Shown piece after piece: positions 26,014 to 34,597 of a DNA stretch of 64,000 nucleotides. The DNA is from Jiulongibacter sp024742395. GTDB lineage: Bacteria; Bacteroidota; Bacteroidia; Cytophagales; Spirosomataceae. The notes under the pieces are model-generated. The model ran no database searches, was not told the origin of the DNA, and was given only the letters and a program-made list of their open reading frames with translations. Both the position numbers and the translations under genes were made by a program. The stretch lies in NCBI GenBank assembly GCA_965249455.1, contig OZ252236.1, positions 3,720,001-3,784,000 on the forward strand, read 5' to 3'. The number at the start of each line of letters is the position of its first letter. Position 1 is the first letter of the stretch.

Positions 26014-26566
26014 CTTGAATAGATTGCGGAAGGCTCAGCTTTTGAGCATCATATTTAGTTTCAAAGGTATGCAAGAGTGTCAAAATTTGATTCATTCTGC
26101 CCTTGAAATCAATTTTAAAATCTTCGTGAAGGGCATCTATCATTTTTAAAACAGACAGCGTCTTTTTCACAATATAGACCCTACATACATCGCCTTTTCG
26201 ACTGAATGAAGAGATATGTTTTCGCTGATTCTCAAGAGCAAGCCGGAGAGCTAAAATAAACAGATCAATTTCGCCGTACTTGTCTTTAGTTACTCTTCTG
26301 TGCCAGGTTATAGTGGTGCTTAATTTTCTTAAGTCACGTAAAAAGAAGGTCACACTTGAGTATGATTTTGAGAGAGTTTCCTGAATATGTTCTTTTATTT
26401 TTTCTTTTCTAAGGTATAGATCTGCCTCATCTTCTAATAAGGTAAATTGCAATTGCTCTCTCAGCAGTTCATTTTTCGCAATTAGTCTTAGCAGATGCCT
26501 GTCCTTCTCTTTTTGAGTCAAAGAAAGGATAGCAACCTCCAATTCCTTAGAAATATTCTTTGGCAT
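26006..26566 (-). CDS. Conserved-looking cytoplasmic helical protein of unknown function
   Basis: 186 residues; no family recognised. There is no signal peptide or membrane segment. It is almost entirely predicted helix, highly charged, with an acidic patch (LLEDEADLYLRKEKIKEHIQ) and a basic centre (WHRRVTKDKYGEIDLFILALRLALENQRKH). The gene overlaps proB by 8 bp and begins 1 bp after the nuoH stop codon, so all are probably read from one message. That coupling and its coding character support a real gene. A helical adaptor or regulator is possible, but nothing in the sequence names a function. Confidence 0.72.
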   Translation of the reverse strand: MPKNISKELEVAILSLTQKEKDRHLLRLIAKNELLREQLQFTLLEDEADLYLRKEKIKEHIQETLSKSYSSVTFFLRDLRKLSTTITWHRRVTKDKYGEIDLFILALRLALENQRKHISSFSRKGDVCRVYIVKKTLSVLKMIDALHEDFKIDFKGRMNQILTLLHTFETKYDAQKLSLPQSIQDE

Positions 26567-26567
26567 A

Positions 26568-27656
26568 TTAATAAACCATGAAAACTCTCCAAATAGTCGA
26601 TACTAGTAATAACACCAGTAAGAATGGTGTCAGCACTTTCCAACACAGATACATTAGTTGATCAATCCTGAAACGTGGGAGTGTCCATCTAACCCACATC
26701 ATAACAAATACACCAAGGTAAGCCTTCGAAAACAACCAGATGGCACCCCAAATATACGAGGCCCAACTACCTGGCTCTCCTGTGGTCCATAAAGCCAATT
26801 TCAATTGACCTATGTTAGGTAATGGTGAATTCCAACTACCTAAAAAGAGTATAGCTCCAAAAATTGAGACTAATAACATAATCCCATATTCGGCAAGGAA
26901 AATAAATGCCCATCTAAACCCACTATATTCTGTATGGTAACCGGCGATAAGTTCAGACTCAGCCTCTGGCAAATCAAAAGGTGCCCGGTTAGTTTCTGCA
27001 AGTGTTGCAATAAAAAATATTACATAAACAATCAGCAGAAAGGGGTTTCTGAAAATATTCCAGGTCAAAAAACCACCTACATTGCTGACATCTATCCCCA
27101 GCCGTTTAATCCCAAAAAGGTAATTGGTCTCTTCTGAGAAAAGGCTTTGCTGATAGCTGATTTCCTGTAAGTCTAAAGTCTGAGAAACCACGACCACACA
27201 CAAAACGCTAAGTCCTAAAGGCACTTCGTAAGATACAATCTGAGCCACTGAACGCATAGAACCCAGTAAGGAATACTTATTATTGGAAGCCCAGCCTGCC
27301 ATTAGTATGCCTACGATATCTAAACTTACTATAGCCAATAAAAAGAACAGACCCGTTTGAGCAGCCGAACCCTGCAAAGTGGATGTAACGGGCAAAACAG
27401 CAAAACCAGCAAAAATGGCCATAAATATTAGTTTGGGAGCAAACTTAAATAGCCGTTTATCGGCCGCCGTAGGCACAATGTCCTCTTTCTGAAATAATTT
27501 CAGCATGTCGGCAACAAGCTGTAGCAGCCCCCATTTCCCAACTTCCATAGGCCCTAGTCTATCTTGCATAAAAGCTGATATTTTCCGCTCCAGATAGACA
27601 CTAATGATTACGTTAGCACCAATTAAGGCTATAAAAATTAATAAGGGAATAAACAT
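26568..27656 (-). CDS. nuoH: NADH-quinone oxidoreductase subunit H
   Basis: 362 residues, about eight transmembrane helices. This is the membrane subunit of respiratory complex I that forms the quinone site with NuoB/D. Typical stretches are ERKISAFMQDRLGPMEVGKWGLLQLVADMLKLFQKED, EVPLGLSVLC, ETNRAPFDLPEAESELIAGYHTEYSGFRWAFIFLAEY and RWTLPRFRIDQLM. It normally sits between nuoG and nuoI. Here it is alone, downstream of asnS with a 108-bp gap and followed by an unknown gene and proB. All landmark residues appear intact, so it is presumably the functional copy working with subunits encoded elsewhere. Confidence 0.95.
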   Translation of the reverse strand: MFIPLLIFIALIGANVIISVYLERKISAFMQDRLGPMEVGKWGLLQLVADMLKLFQKEDIVPTAADKRLFKFAPKLIFMAIFAGFAVLPVTSTLQGSAAQTGLFFLLAIVSLDIVGILMAGWASNNKYSLLGSMRSVAQIVSYEVPLGLSVLCVVVVSQTLDLQEISYQQSLFSEETNYLFGIKRLGIDVSNVGGFLTWNIFRNPFLLIVYVIFFIATLAETNRAPFDLPEAESELIAGYHTEYSGFRWAFIFLAEYGIMLLVSIFGAILFLGSWNSPLPNIGQLKLALWTTGEPGSWASYIWGAIWLFSKAYLGVFVMMWVRWTLPRFRIDQLMYLCWKVLTPFLLVLLLVSTIWRVFMVY

Positions 27657-27764
27657 TGACGCAAATTATACATTTTGACTGATCAAAAATAAACATGAAG
27701 AATTTCTCTTTTTCTTTTTTGGTTATTTGTAGAACTTATTTGATTGGAACCAGTCATATCTTTA

Positions 27765-29192
27765 TTAAAACTCTACATTTCCTGGTGTTCTTGGAAAAGC
27801 AATTACATCTCTAATATTACCCATTCCGGTAACAAACTGTACTAGTCTTTCAAAACCAAGCCCAAAACCAGCATGAGGAGCTGTTCCATATTTTCTGGTT
27901 TCTAAATACCACCACAAGCTTTCTTCTTCAATTCCCATTTCCTCAATTCTTGTTTTCAACTTTGTCAGGTCATCTTCACGCTGCGATCCACCTATCATCT
28001 CTCCAATACCTGGGAAAAGCACATCCATGGCAGCTACCGTTTTGCCATCCTCGTTTTGCTTCATATAAAATGCCTTAATTCCTTTCGGGTAATCTGTGAT
28101 GATCACCGGCTTCTGAAAATGTTTTTCTACCAGAAAACGCTCATGCTCAGATTGTAAATCTATACCCCACTCTACAGGAAATTTGAATTTCTTCTTTTTA
28201 TGTGGTTTTGAGTTTAACAGGATGTCAATGGCCTCGGTGTAAGTAATTCTGGCAAATTCGTTTTCCAATACAAAATTGAGCTTTTCTAAAAGTGTATGCT
28301 CACTTCGCTCATTTTGCGGCTTTGTCTTGTTTTCATCCTGAAAACGCTTGTCTAAGAAATCAAGATCGTCTGTGCAGTTTTTAATTACACCCTTAATTAC
28401 ATACTTAATGAAAGCCTCTGCCAAGTCCATGTTTTCTTTTAATTCAAAGAATGCCATCTCTGGTTCTATCATCCAGAATTCAGCCAGGTGCCTTGTTGTA
28501 TTAGAGTTCTCAGCTCTGAAAGTTGGCCCAAAAGTATAAATTCTTGAAAGTGCTAAAGCACCTAATTCACCTTCTAATTGACCAGACACCGTCAAAGAAG
28601 TCTCTTTACCAAAAAAGTCTTGCTTAAAATCTACAGAACCATCTGGAGTCACCGGAGCTTTATTGGCTTCAAAAGTGGTTACCCTAAACATCTCACCCGC
28701 CCCTTCGGCATCAGAAGCTGTAATTATAGGCGTATGCAGATAAAAGAAGTTCTGCTCATGGAAAAACTGATGAACTGCATGAGACAGCTGATGCCTGATT
28801 CTGAAAATAGCACCAAAAGTGCTGGTTCTGAATCTCAAATGTGCTTTCTCTCTTAAAAACTCAAGACTATGCTTTTTAGGCTGAATAGGAAAAGTCTCAT
28901 CAGCCTCACCATAAATTTTAATACTTGTGGCATTCACTTCCACTTTTTGACCAGAACCTGCTGATGCCACCAATTCTCCTTTAATTTCTACACAAGCCCC
29001 ACAAGTTACTTTTTTCATTACCCCCTCCGGAATCTTTTCACCGTCTACAACAGCCTGAATATTATGTATGGTAGAGCCATCATTAATGTGAACAAAAGAA
29101 AGAGCAGACTGTCCTCTTTTGGTTCTAACCCAACCCTTTACTGTAACTTCCTGATTTTGTGGTTCTGTTTTTAAAATCTCCTGTATTTGCAT
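27765..29192 (-). CDS. asnS: Asparaginyl-tRNA synthetase
   Basis: 475 residues, class IIb. It charges tRNA-Asn. The N-terminal OB-fold anticodon-binding domain (about 15-110, VTVKGWVRTKRGQSALSFVHINDGS) is followed by the class II catalytic core with motif 2 (FRAENSNTTRHLAEFWMIEPE) and motif 3 (GFGLGFERLVQFVTG). The C-terminal NIRDVIAFPRTPGNVEF is typical of AsnRS rather than AspRS. A TAATTTTG element upstream (29228-29221) is a good -7 candidate. Confidence 0.97.
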   Translation of the reverse strand: MQIQEILKTEPQNQEVTVKGWVRTKRGQSALSFVHINDGSTIHNIQAVVDGEKIPEGVMKKVTCGACVEIKGELVASAGSGQKVEVNATSIKIYGEADETFPIQPKKHSLEFLREKAHLRFRTSTFGAIFRIRHQLSHAVHQFFHEQNFFYLHTPIITASDAEGAGEMFRVTTFEANKAPVTPDGSVDFKQDFFGKETSLTVSGQLEGELGALALSRIYTFGPTFRAENSNTTRHLAEFWMIEPEMAFFELKENMDLAEAFIKYVIKGVIKNCTDDLDFLDKRFQDENKTKPQNERSEHTLLEKLNFVLENEFARITYTEAIDILLNSKPHKKKKFKFPVEWGIDLQSEHERFLVEKHFQKPVIITDYPKGIKAFYMKQNEDGKTVAAMDVLFPGIGEMIGGSQREDDLTKLKTRIEEMGIEEESLWWYLETRKYGTAPHAGFGLGFERLVQFVTGMGNIRDVIAFPRTPGNVEF

Positions 29193-29220
29193 GCTCGTAT
29201 TGATGAATCTTCGAAATGCC

Positions 29221-29228
29221 CAAAATTA
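29221..29228 (-). promoter_or_regulatory. Candidate Bacteroidota -7 element of asnS
   Basis: Minus-strand TAATTTTG matches TAnnTTTG. It lies 28 bp upstream of the asnS ATG, with a TTG 23 bp further upstream, within the TTG-N17-23 spacing reported for Flavobacterium promoters. Confidence 0.45.
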
Positions 29229-29300
29229 GACATTAAAATTTCGAAACAGAACAATTTAATAAATATGTAATCAGGGCATCATTGAGTGGCTCTGTTTTCT

Positions 29301-29308
29301 TATTTTTG
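29301..29308 (+). promoter_or_regulatory. Candidate Bacteroidota -7 element of the GDPD gene
   Basis: TATTTTTG matches TAnnTTTG, 20 bp upstream of the ATG at 29329. A TTG lies 16 bp before it, slightly closer than the usual spacing. Confidence 0.38.
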
Positions 29309-29328
29309 GCCACTATTTCTAAATAACT

Positions 29329-30231
29329 ATGACAAAAAGGGTCTTTTCCCTTGTTCTTATTTCATTATTTTCGGCACATTGCATGGCTCAGAAATCATCA
29401 TTCGAAATTCAAGGACACAGAGGTTGCAGAGGTTTACTGCCTGAAAACACAATAGAGGCTTTTTATAAAGCAATTGACTTAGGTGTTCAAACTTTAGAAC
29501 TGGATGTAGTTATAAGTAAAGATAAACAAGTGGTGGTATCACATGATCCCTTTTTTAATCCGGATATAACCACAGCACCTGATGGAAGTTACCTTACTGA
29601 AGAAACTAAAAACAACCTGTATCATCTTGACTATAAAAGCATAAAAAAATATGATGTAGGCCTAAGAGGTAACCCTAACTACCCGCAGCAGGTAAAGCAA
29701 AAAGCTATTAAACCGCTTTTATCTAAAATGCTGAAAGCCACAGAAAAGTATGCCAAGAGTAAAGGAGTAAATCCTTTAAAATATAATATTGAAATAAAAA
29801 GCCTACCTGAAGAATATAATATTTCACAACCAGAAGTTGGTGAATTTTCAGATTTAGTTCATGACGCTATCTTCTCGGTAGTTCCGGTAGAAAGAGTTAC
29901 TATTCAGAGCTTTGACTTCAATGTATTAAAATATTGGTATACCAGAATAAACGCCGGAGAATATCAGGAAGCTGAACTTGTAGCCTTAATTGAGCCATTT
30001 GATAATAACGATATAGACTACAATCTGAAGAAATTAGGTTTCAAACCTGCCATTTGGAGTCCTTATTTTGCCAAGCTCACTAAAGAAGATGTCGCTAAAT
30101 TGCATAATTTAGGCATTAAAGTTATTCCATGGACCGTGAATGAAGTAGTAGACATGGAAGCAGTTAAAGAAATGGGCTGTGATGGTTTAATTACAGATTA
30201 CCCAGACAGAGCTATTGAATTATTCAATTAA
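29329..30231 (+). CDS. Exported glycerophosphodiester phosphodiesterase
   Basis: 300 residues with a signal peptide (to CMAQ, about 20). The GDPD TIM barrel is clear: QGHRGCRGLLPENT with the catalytic His and Arg, LELDVVISKD with the metal-binding Glu and Asp, VVVSHDPFF with the second His, and the terminal WTVNEVVDMEAVKEMGCDGLITDYPD. It hydrolyses glycerophosphodiesters, released from phospholipids, to glycerol-3-phosphate and an alcohol in the periplasm. It is divergent from asnS and is followed 39 bp later by a GH3-type gene. Confidence 0.93.
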   Translation: MTKRVFSLVLISLFSAHCMAQKSSFEIQGHRGCRGLLPENTIEAFYKAIDLGVQTLELDVVISKDKQVVVSHDPFFNPDITTAPDGSYLTEETKNNLYHLDYKSIKKYDVGLRGNPNYPQQVKQKAIKPLLSKMLKATEKYAKSKGVNPLKYNIEIKSLPEEYNISQPEVGEFSDLVHDAIFSVVPVERVTIQSFDFNVLKYWYTRINAGEYQEAELVALIEPFDNNDIDYNLKKLGFKPAIWSPYFAKLTKEDVAKLHNLGIKVIPWTVNEVVDMEAVKEMGCDGLITDYPDRAIELFN

Positions 30232-30270
30232 AGCTGTAGCCCTTAATTTATCACAAAAAGTCAATACCAC

Positions 30271-31800
30271 GTGAGTATTCTGAACGACATCCTTGGGTTC
30301 TTTATCAAAAGAAGAATTGAGCGTATCAATGAATTTAAAATCAATCCCCATGATACTCAGGAACAGCAGTTTAAAAGCTTAATATTCAAAGCTCGTAAAA
30401 CTGAGTACGGTAAGAGGTACGGCTATGGAGAAATTACAAATTACGAGCAATTCAGAGAGAGGGTCCCAATCGTAGCCTATGAAGATTTATATCCTGAAAT
30501 TGAAAGGGTTCTTAAAGGAGAAAACAATATTCTTTGGCCATCGCCAATAAAACTATTCTCTAAGTCTTCCGGGACAACAAATGCTAAAAGTAAGTATCTG
30601 CCTGTTTCTGAAGAGTCGCTTGAAAGTTGCCACTATAAAGGAGGCAAAGACATGTTAACTGTCTATTTGGCAGAGCGGCCAGAGTCCGGACTTTTTGATG
30701 GTAAAGGATTATCAATAGGTGGATCGCTTCAAGAGAACCCATTTAATTCTAAAACACAGGTGGGTGATATTTCTGCCCTAATGATGCAGAACTTGCCTTC
30801 CTGGGCAGAATACCTAAGGACTCCTCCGCTAGAGGTGGCACTGCTTGATAATTGGGAAGAAAAAATGTCAAAAATGATTGACATCTGCTCCAGAGAAAAG
30901 TTAACCAGTATTTTGGGAGTGCCTACCTGGACTGTAGTACTTTTGGAAAATATCTTGGCCCAAACCGGCAAAAAACATCTGCTGGAAGTTTGGCCAGACT
31001 TTGAACTTTTTGTTCATGGTGCAGTTAATTTTCAACCGTATAGAGAAATGTTTCAGACTAAATTTTTTCCGTCTGATCAGGTAAAATATATGGAAATTTA
31101 TAACGCATCTGAAGGGTATTTTGGAGTTCAGGATGATCTGAGTTTATTAGGAGAAATGCTTCTGATGCTTGATTACGGTGTGTTTTATGAGTTTGTACCT
31201 ATGGATGAACTAGACAAAGAACATCCTAAAGCATTGTCTCTGGACCAGGTAGAACTGGATGTTAATTATGCCTTGCTCATTTCAACAAATTCCGGACTTT
31301 GGAGATATAAAATTGGCGATACCATAAAATTCACCTCAAAATACCCTTACAGAATCAAGATATCGGGACGAACCAAGCATTTCATTAATGCATTTGGAGA
31401 GGAGCTCATTATTGAAAATGCAGAAATAGGCATTACCGAGGCTTGTGAAGCCACAGGGCTTGTGTTTCGAGATTTCACCGCTGGCCCAAGGTATATGGAA
31501 AGCAACAACAAAGGTGGACACGAATGGGTAATTGAATGTGCTTCAAACGCCGTGGACCCTATTTTATTTGCTAATAAACTGGATGAGTCTCTTCGAAAAA
31601 TCAACTCAGATTACGACGCCAAAAGGCAAAAAGATCTTGCCTTACAATTGCCAATTGTTCATTTTGTAGAAGAAGGTACTTTTTACAAATGGATGGATAA
31701 ACGTGGTAAACTCGGAGGGCAAAATAAAGTGCCTCGTCTGAGTAATAACAGAGAATTTCTTGACGACTTATTACAGTTTACAGGTATTAACCCTGTTTAA
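30271..31800 (+). CDS. GH3-family acyl-adenylate/amide synthetase-like protein
   Basis: 509 residues, starting at GTG. It matches the GH3 (auxin-responsive promoter) family of acyl-acid adenylating enzymes. Features are LFSKSSGTTNAKSKYLPVS (ATP-binding P-loop-like motif), the EIYNASEGYFGVQDD motif, and the YPYRIKISGRTKHFINAFGEELI hinge with a late catalytic Lys region. Plant GH3 enzymes conjugate hormones to amino acids; bacterial ones probably conjugate other carboxylic acids, and substrates are mostly unknown. It overlaps the convergent AI-2E gene by 14 bp. Confidence 0.9.
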   Translation: MSILNDILGFFIKRRIERINEFKINPHDTQEQQFKSLIFKARKTEYGKRYGYGEITNYEQFRERVPIVAYEDLYPEIERVLKGENNILWPSPIKLFSKSSGTTNAKSKYLPVSEESLESCHYKGGKDMLTVYLAERPESGLFDGKGLSIGGSLQENPFNSKTQVGDISALMMQNLPSWAEYLRTPPLEVALLDNWEEKMSKMIDICSREKLTSILGVPTWTVVLLENILAQTGKKHLLEVWPDFELFVHGAVNFQPYREMFQTKFFPSDQVKYMEIYNASEGYFGVQDDLSLLGEMLLMLDYGVFYEFVPMDELDKEHPKALSLDQVELDVNYALLISTNSGLWRYKIGDTIKFTSKYPYRIKISGRTKHFINAFGEELIIENAEIGITEACEATGLVFRDFTAGPRYMESNNKGGHEWVIECASNAVDPILFANKLDESLRKINSDYDAKRQKDLALQLPIVHFVEEGTFYKWMDKRGKLGGQNKVPRLSNNREFLDDLLQFTGINPV

Positions 31801-32878
31801 CACGTTTCCTATGTTTTCCAATATCACTATTATCAGCTGAGCCCAATAAGAAACCCCAGGGTCTTAACTTTTCAATAGAGTCAAATAATACTTTCGTAAT
31901 GGCTGTAAGGGGTAATGCCAATACAAGTCCCGAAATTCCCCAAAGACTACCAAAAAGCAACAAGGATACGATGGCAACCAGACTGTTGATACTCACTTTT
32001 GATCCAACAATAAAAGGAGTAATGAAGTTACCTTCTAAAAACTGAACAGCCGCAAAGCTGGCCGCTACCCCAACGGCATACCAGGCAGAATCTTTGGTAA
32101 TGAGTGCAACGACAATAGGCAAGAGAGAGCCAATGGCAATGCCAATGTAAGGTACCAAGACAAGCACCGCTGCAAAAAAACCAAAGAAAAAGGCATTTGG
32201 AATTCCAAGGAGCAGTAGTGAAGCAGTATTTAATATCCCTATAATTAGTATCACAAGTAAAAGCCCTGACATATAATTTTGAACTACACTCTTAATTTTA
32301 CCCAGCACTACATTAATTCTATGATTACTAATTCCTCTGAAAAGCTTATACAAGAATTCGTTGAAGAAGTCTCTGTAGAGAAGCATCAAGAACATATACA
32401 GCGGAATAAGTGATAGGTTTGCCAAAAAACCTGTTGTATTAGATAGAGCCCCAGAAATGAAAGAACCGCTGTTTTTCAATAAGTCAGTCAGGTATTTTTT
32501 TGCCTCAGACAGTTGCGTGTTCTCGGTCATATTTAATTTATCTGCCAGAAAAGCCTGACCCAAATTAAGCCATTCTTCGCCTTTATCAATCATCTGAGGC
32601 CACAGAGCATCCAAAGATTTAATCTGGCCCACCATAAGCCAAACCAACAGCCCTATAAGTACACCAGCCAATAAGATAACCATTACTATAGCCAAAGCTC
32701 TTGGGAAATGCCATTTCTCAAATAAGTTGCAAACCGGTAACAGAAGGAAAGCCAGAATACCCGCAAAAATGAGTGGAATGATTATTTCCTGTAATTGCCA
32801 AAGAGCAAACACAATGATGACTATTGTGAGTAAATTTGCCGCAATTTTGACAGACTCTGTTCCTTTCTGTTTTAACAT
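31787..32878 (-). CDS. AI-2E (PerM/TqsA) family transporter
   Basis: 363 residues with the family pattern: paired N-terminal helices, a soluble amphipathic stretch (about 70-150, LDALWPQMIDKGEEWLNLG), then four or five helices with GILNTASLLLLGIPNAFFFGFFAAVLVLVPYIG and the terminal SLLLFGSLWGISGLVLALPL. Members export diverse small molecules, with autoinducer-2 or sodium/proton activity shown for a few. The call names the family, not the substrate. It overlaps the GH3 gene at the 3' end and is divergent from the gene at 32950. Confidence 0.9.
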   Translation of the reverse strand: MLKQKGTESVKIAANLLTIVIIVFALWQLQEIIIPLIFAGILAFLLLPVCNLFEKWHFPRALAIVMVILLAGVLIGLLVWLMVGQIKSLDALWPQMIDKGEEWLNLGQAFLADKLNMTENTQLSEAKKYLTDLLKNSGSFISGALSNTTGFLANLSLIPLYMFLMLLYRDFFNEFLYKLFRGISNHRINVVLGKIKSVVQNYMSGLLLVILIIGILNTASLLLLGIPNAFFFGFFAAVLVLVPYIGIAIGSLLPIVVALITKDSAWYAVGVAASFAAVQFLEGNFITPFIVGSKVSINSLVAIVSLLLFGSLWGISGLVLALPLTAITKVLFDSIEKLRPWGFLLGSADNSDIGKHRKRVKQG

Positions 32879-32949
32879 ATGTGAGGTATTTTTTCAAAAA
32901 TAAGATAGATTCATGAACTGCCCTATTCCAATTCAGTTTAAAAATTAAC

Positions 32950-33786
32950 ATGCTAAAACTAAAATTACTTTCTCTCTATTACGCCCTGAAAATTGCTACA
33001 TGTTCCTGTCAGGGAGAAGAATCACGGGGTTTTCAAAATATCAGGTCAGACTCTGATATTCAGTCTATTGCATTAATAGACACTACCGTAAATGAGAGTA
33101 GTGGATTAATAAAGGCAAGAGAAGGCGGATATTGGACCAATAATGATAGTGGCGGTAAGCCAGAACTCTACAGAATTTCAGAAAAAGGAGAATTATTAGA
33201 AACCAGGAAAATCACGGGTACATCAAATATAGATTGGGAGGAGCTTGCCTTAGATAAAGAAGGAAATATTTACATAGGTGATTTTGGAAACAACAGAATG
33301 AACCGGAAGGACTTAAAAGTTTATAAAATTGGCAGAGACAAAACTGAAATAATTAATTTTAGTTACGCTGATCAAACCGAATTTCCATCTTCAGATAAGA
33401 ATTTCGATTGTGAAGCTTTTTTTTGGTTTCAGGGCAATCTTCATTTGTTTACAAAAAGCTGGTCAAAAGATAATTTGATAACTAAACATTACATTCTATC
33501 TGATCAGGCAGGCTCATATGTCATAAAGCCTCTTGAAAAACTGGAGGTTAAAGAGACCGTAACTGCCGCAGATGTGAGTCCGGATGGCAACACTTTCGTT
33601 TTACTCACTTATGGAAAGATACTTATCTTTAAAATAAATAACGAAACGATTTCGCTACAAGAACCTTTAGCTTGCATAAAAACCAGAAGAAAGCAGACTG
33701 AGGCGATTGTTTTCAAAAGTGAAAATGAATTGCTATTTTCAAATGAGCAAGGGAGCCTTTACTCTATTGATTTCCATCTCCCATGA
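32950..33786 (+). CDS. Exported beta-propeller-like protein
   Basis: 278 residues. A hydrophobic N terminus with CSC at residues 18-20 could be a lipoprotein signal. The rest consists of repeated short strands typical of an NHL/SdiA-regulated-type propeller: NESSGLIKAREGGYWTNNDSGGKPELYRI, DWEELALDKEGNIYIGDFGNN, AADVSPDGNTFVLLTYGKILIF, and EAIVFKSENELLFSNEQGSLYSI. Such proteins bind ligands or form scaffolds; no catalytic residues are evident. It precedes the phoB-like gene by 65 bp but that gene has its own -7 candidate. Confidence 0.68.
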   Translation: MLKLKLLSLYYALKIATCSCQGEESRGFQNIRSDSDIQSIALIDTTVNESSGLIKAREGGYWTNNDSGGKPELYRISEKGELLETRKITGTSNIDWEELALDKEGNIYIGDFGNNRMNRKDLKVYKIGRDKTEIINFSYADQTEFPSSDKNFDCEAFFWFQGNLHLFTKSWSKDNLITKHYILSDQAGSYVIKPLEKLEVKETVTAADVSPDGNTFVLLTYGKILIFKINNETISLQEPLACIKTRRKQTEAIVFKSENELLFSNEQGSLYSIDFHLP

Positions 33787-33817
33787 TTATCTTAACATAT
33801 ACTTAATATTAGGCCCG

Positions 33818-33825
33818 TATCTTTG
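33818..33825 (+). promoter_or_regulatory. Candidate -7 element of the phoB/phoR-type operon
   Basis: TATCTTTG matches TAnnTTTG and lies 26 bp upstream of the response-regulator ATG. No clear -33 TTTG is visible, so support is moderate. Confidence 0.4.
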
Positions 33826-33851
33826 GCCTTTTAAACCTTAGAAAAGGAAAT

Positions 33852-34535
33852 ATGGCAGGTAAAATACTGTTAGTTGATGACGAGGAAGACATAGTAGAAT
33901 TATTAAAATATAACCTGACGAAAGAAGGGTATAAAGTAGATTCTGCCCCGAACGGTCTTGAAGGGATAGAGAAAGCTAAAGAATTCAAGCCAGATTTAAT
34001 TCTGATGGACATCATGATGCCCGTCATGGATGGAATAGAAGCCGGGCGTTCTATTAAAAATAATGAAAAACTTAAGCAGATTCATGTTATCTATTTAACG
34101 GCCAGGGCTGAAGAGTTCTCAGAAATAGCGGCTTTTGATGCAGGAGCTGATGATTACATCACAAAACCTATTAAGCCTAGAGCACTAATGAGCCGAATTA
34201 ATGCTTTTTTCAGAAAAGAAAACCTGAAAAATGTAGATGAGGCGGTCTTAGAAATAGGTGGCTTAAGTATTAATAGGGATAATTATTCCGTAATAAAGCC
34301 AGATGGTGAAGAAGTGGTGCTACCCAAAAAAGAGTTTGAGTTACTCTATCACTTAGCCAAAAAGCCTAACAAAGTACAATCCAGAACTGAACTACTCCAA
34401 AAAATATGGGGAGCAGATGTTTATGTAGTAGAAAGAACGGTGGATGTGCATATTCGTAAAGTCAGAGAAAAGTTAGGTGAAGATGTAATTAAAACCCTTA
34501 AAGGTTTAGGATACATGTTTAATGATAAGAATTGA
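33852..34535 (+). CDS. OmpR/PhoB-family response regulator
   Basis: 227 residues. The receiver domain has the acidic pair in ILLVDDEED, phospho-acceptor D53 in LILMDIMMP, and Thr/Lys switch residues (YLTARAE, ITKPI). The winged-helix effector domain (about 130-227) includes LPKKEFELLYHLAKKPNKVQSR and VDVHIRKVREKLGEDVIKTLKGLGYMF. It acts with the sensor kinase encoded 62 bp downstream. In Bacteroidota this PhoBR-type pair starts a long run of cell-envelope genes; the phosphate-sensing role of E. coli PhoB is not established here. Confidence 0.93.
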   Translation: MAGKILLVDDEEDIVELLKYNLTKEGYKVDSAPNGLEGIEKAKEFKPDLILMDIMMPVMDGIEAGRSIKNNEKLKQIHVIYLTARAEEFSEIAAFDAGADDYITKPIKPRALMSRINAFFRKENLKNVDEAVLEIGGLSINRDNYSVIKPDGEEVVLPKKEFELLYHLAKKPNKVQSRTELLQKIWGADVYVVERTVDVHIRKVREKLGEDVIKTLKGLGYMFNDKN

Positions 34536-34597
34536 TCCTGCTTTTTAAAGACAATTAAAATACTCATTTTTGGCATTATAAACGCCAAGGTTATTTT

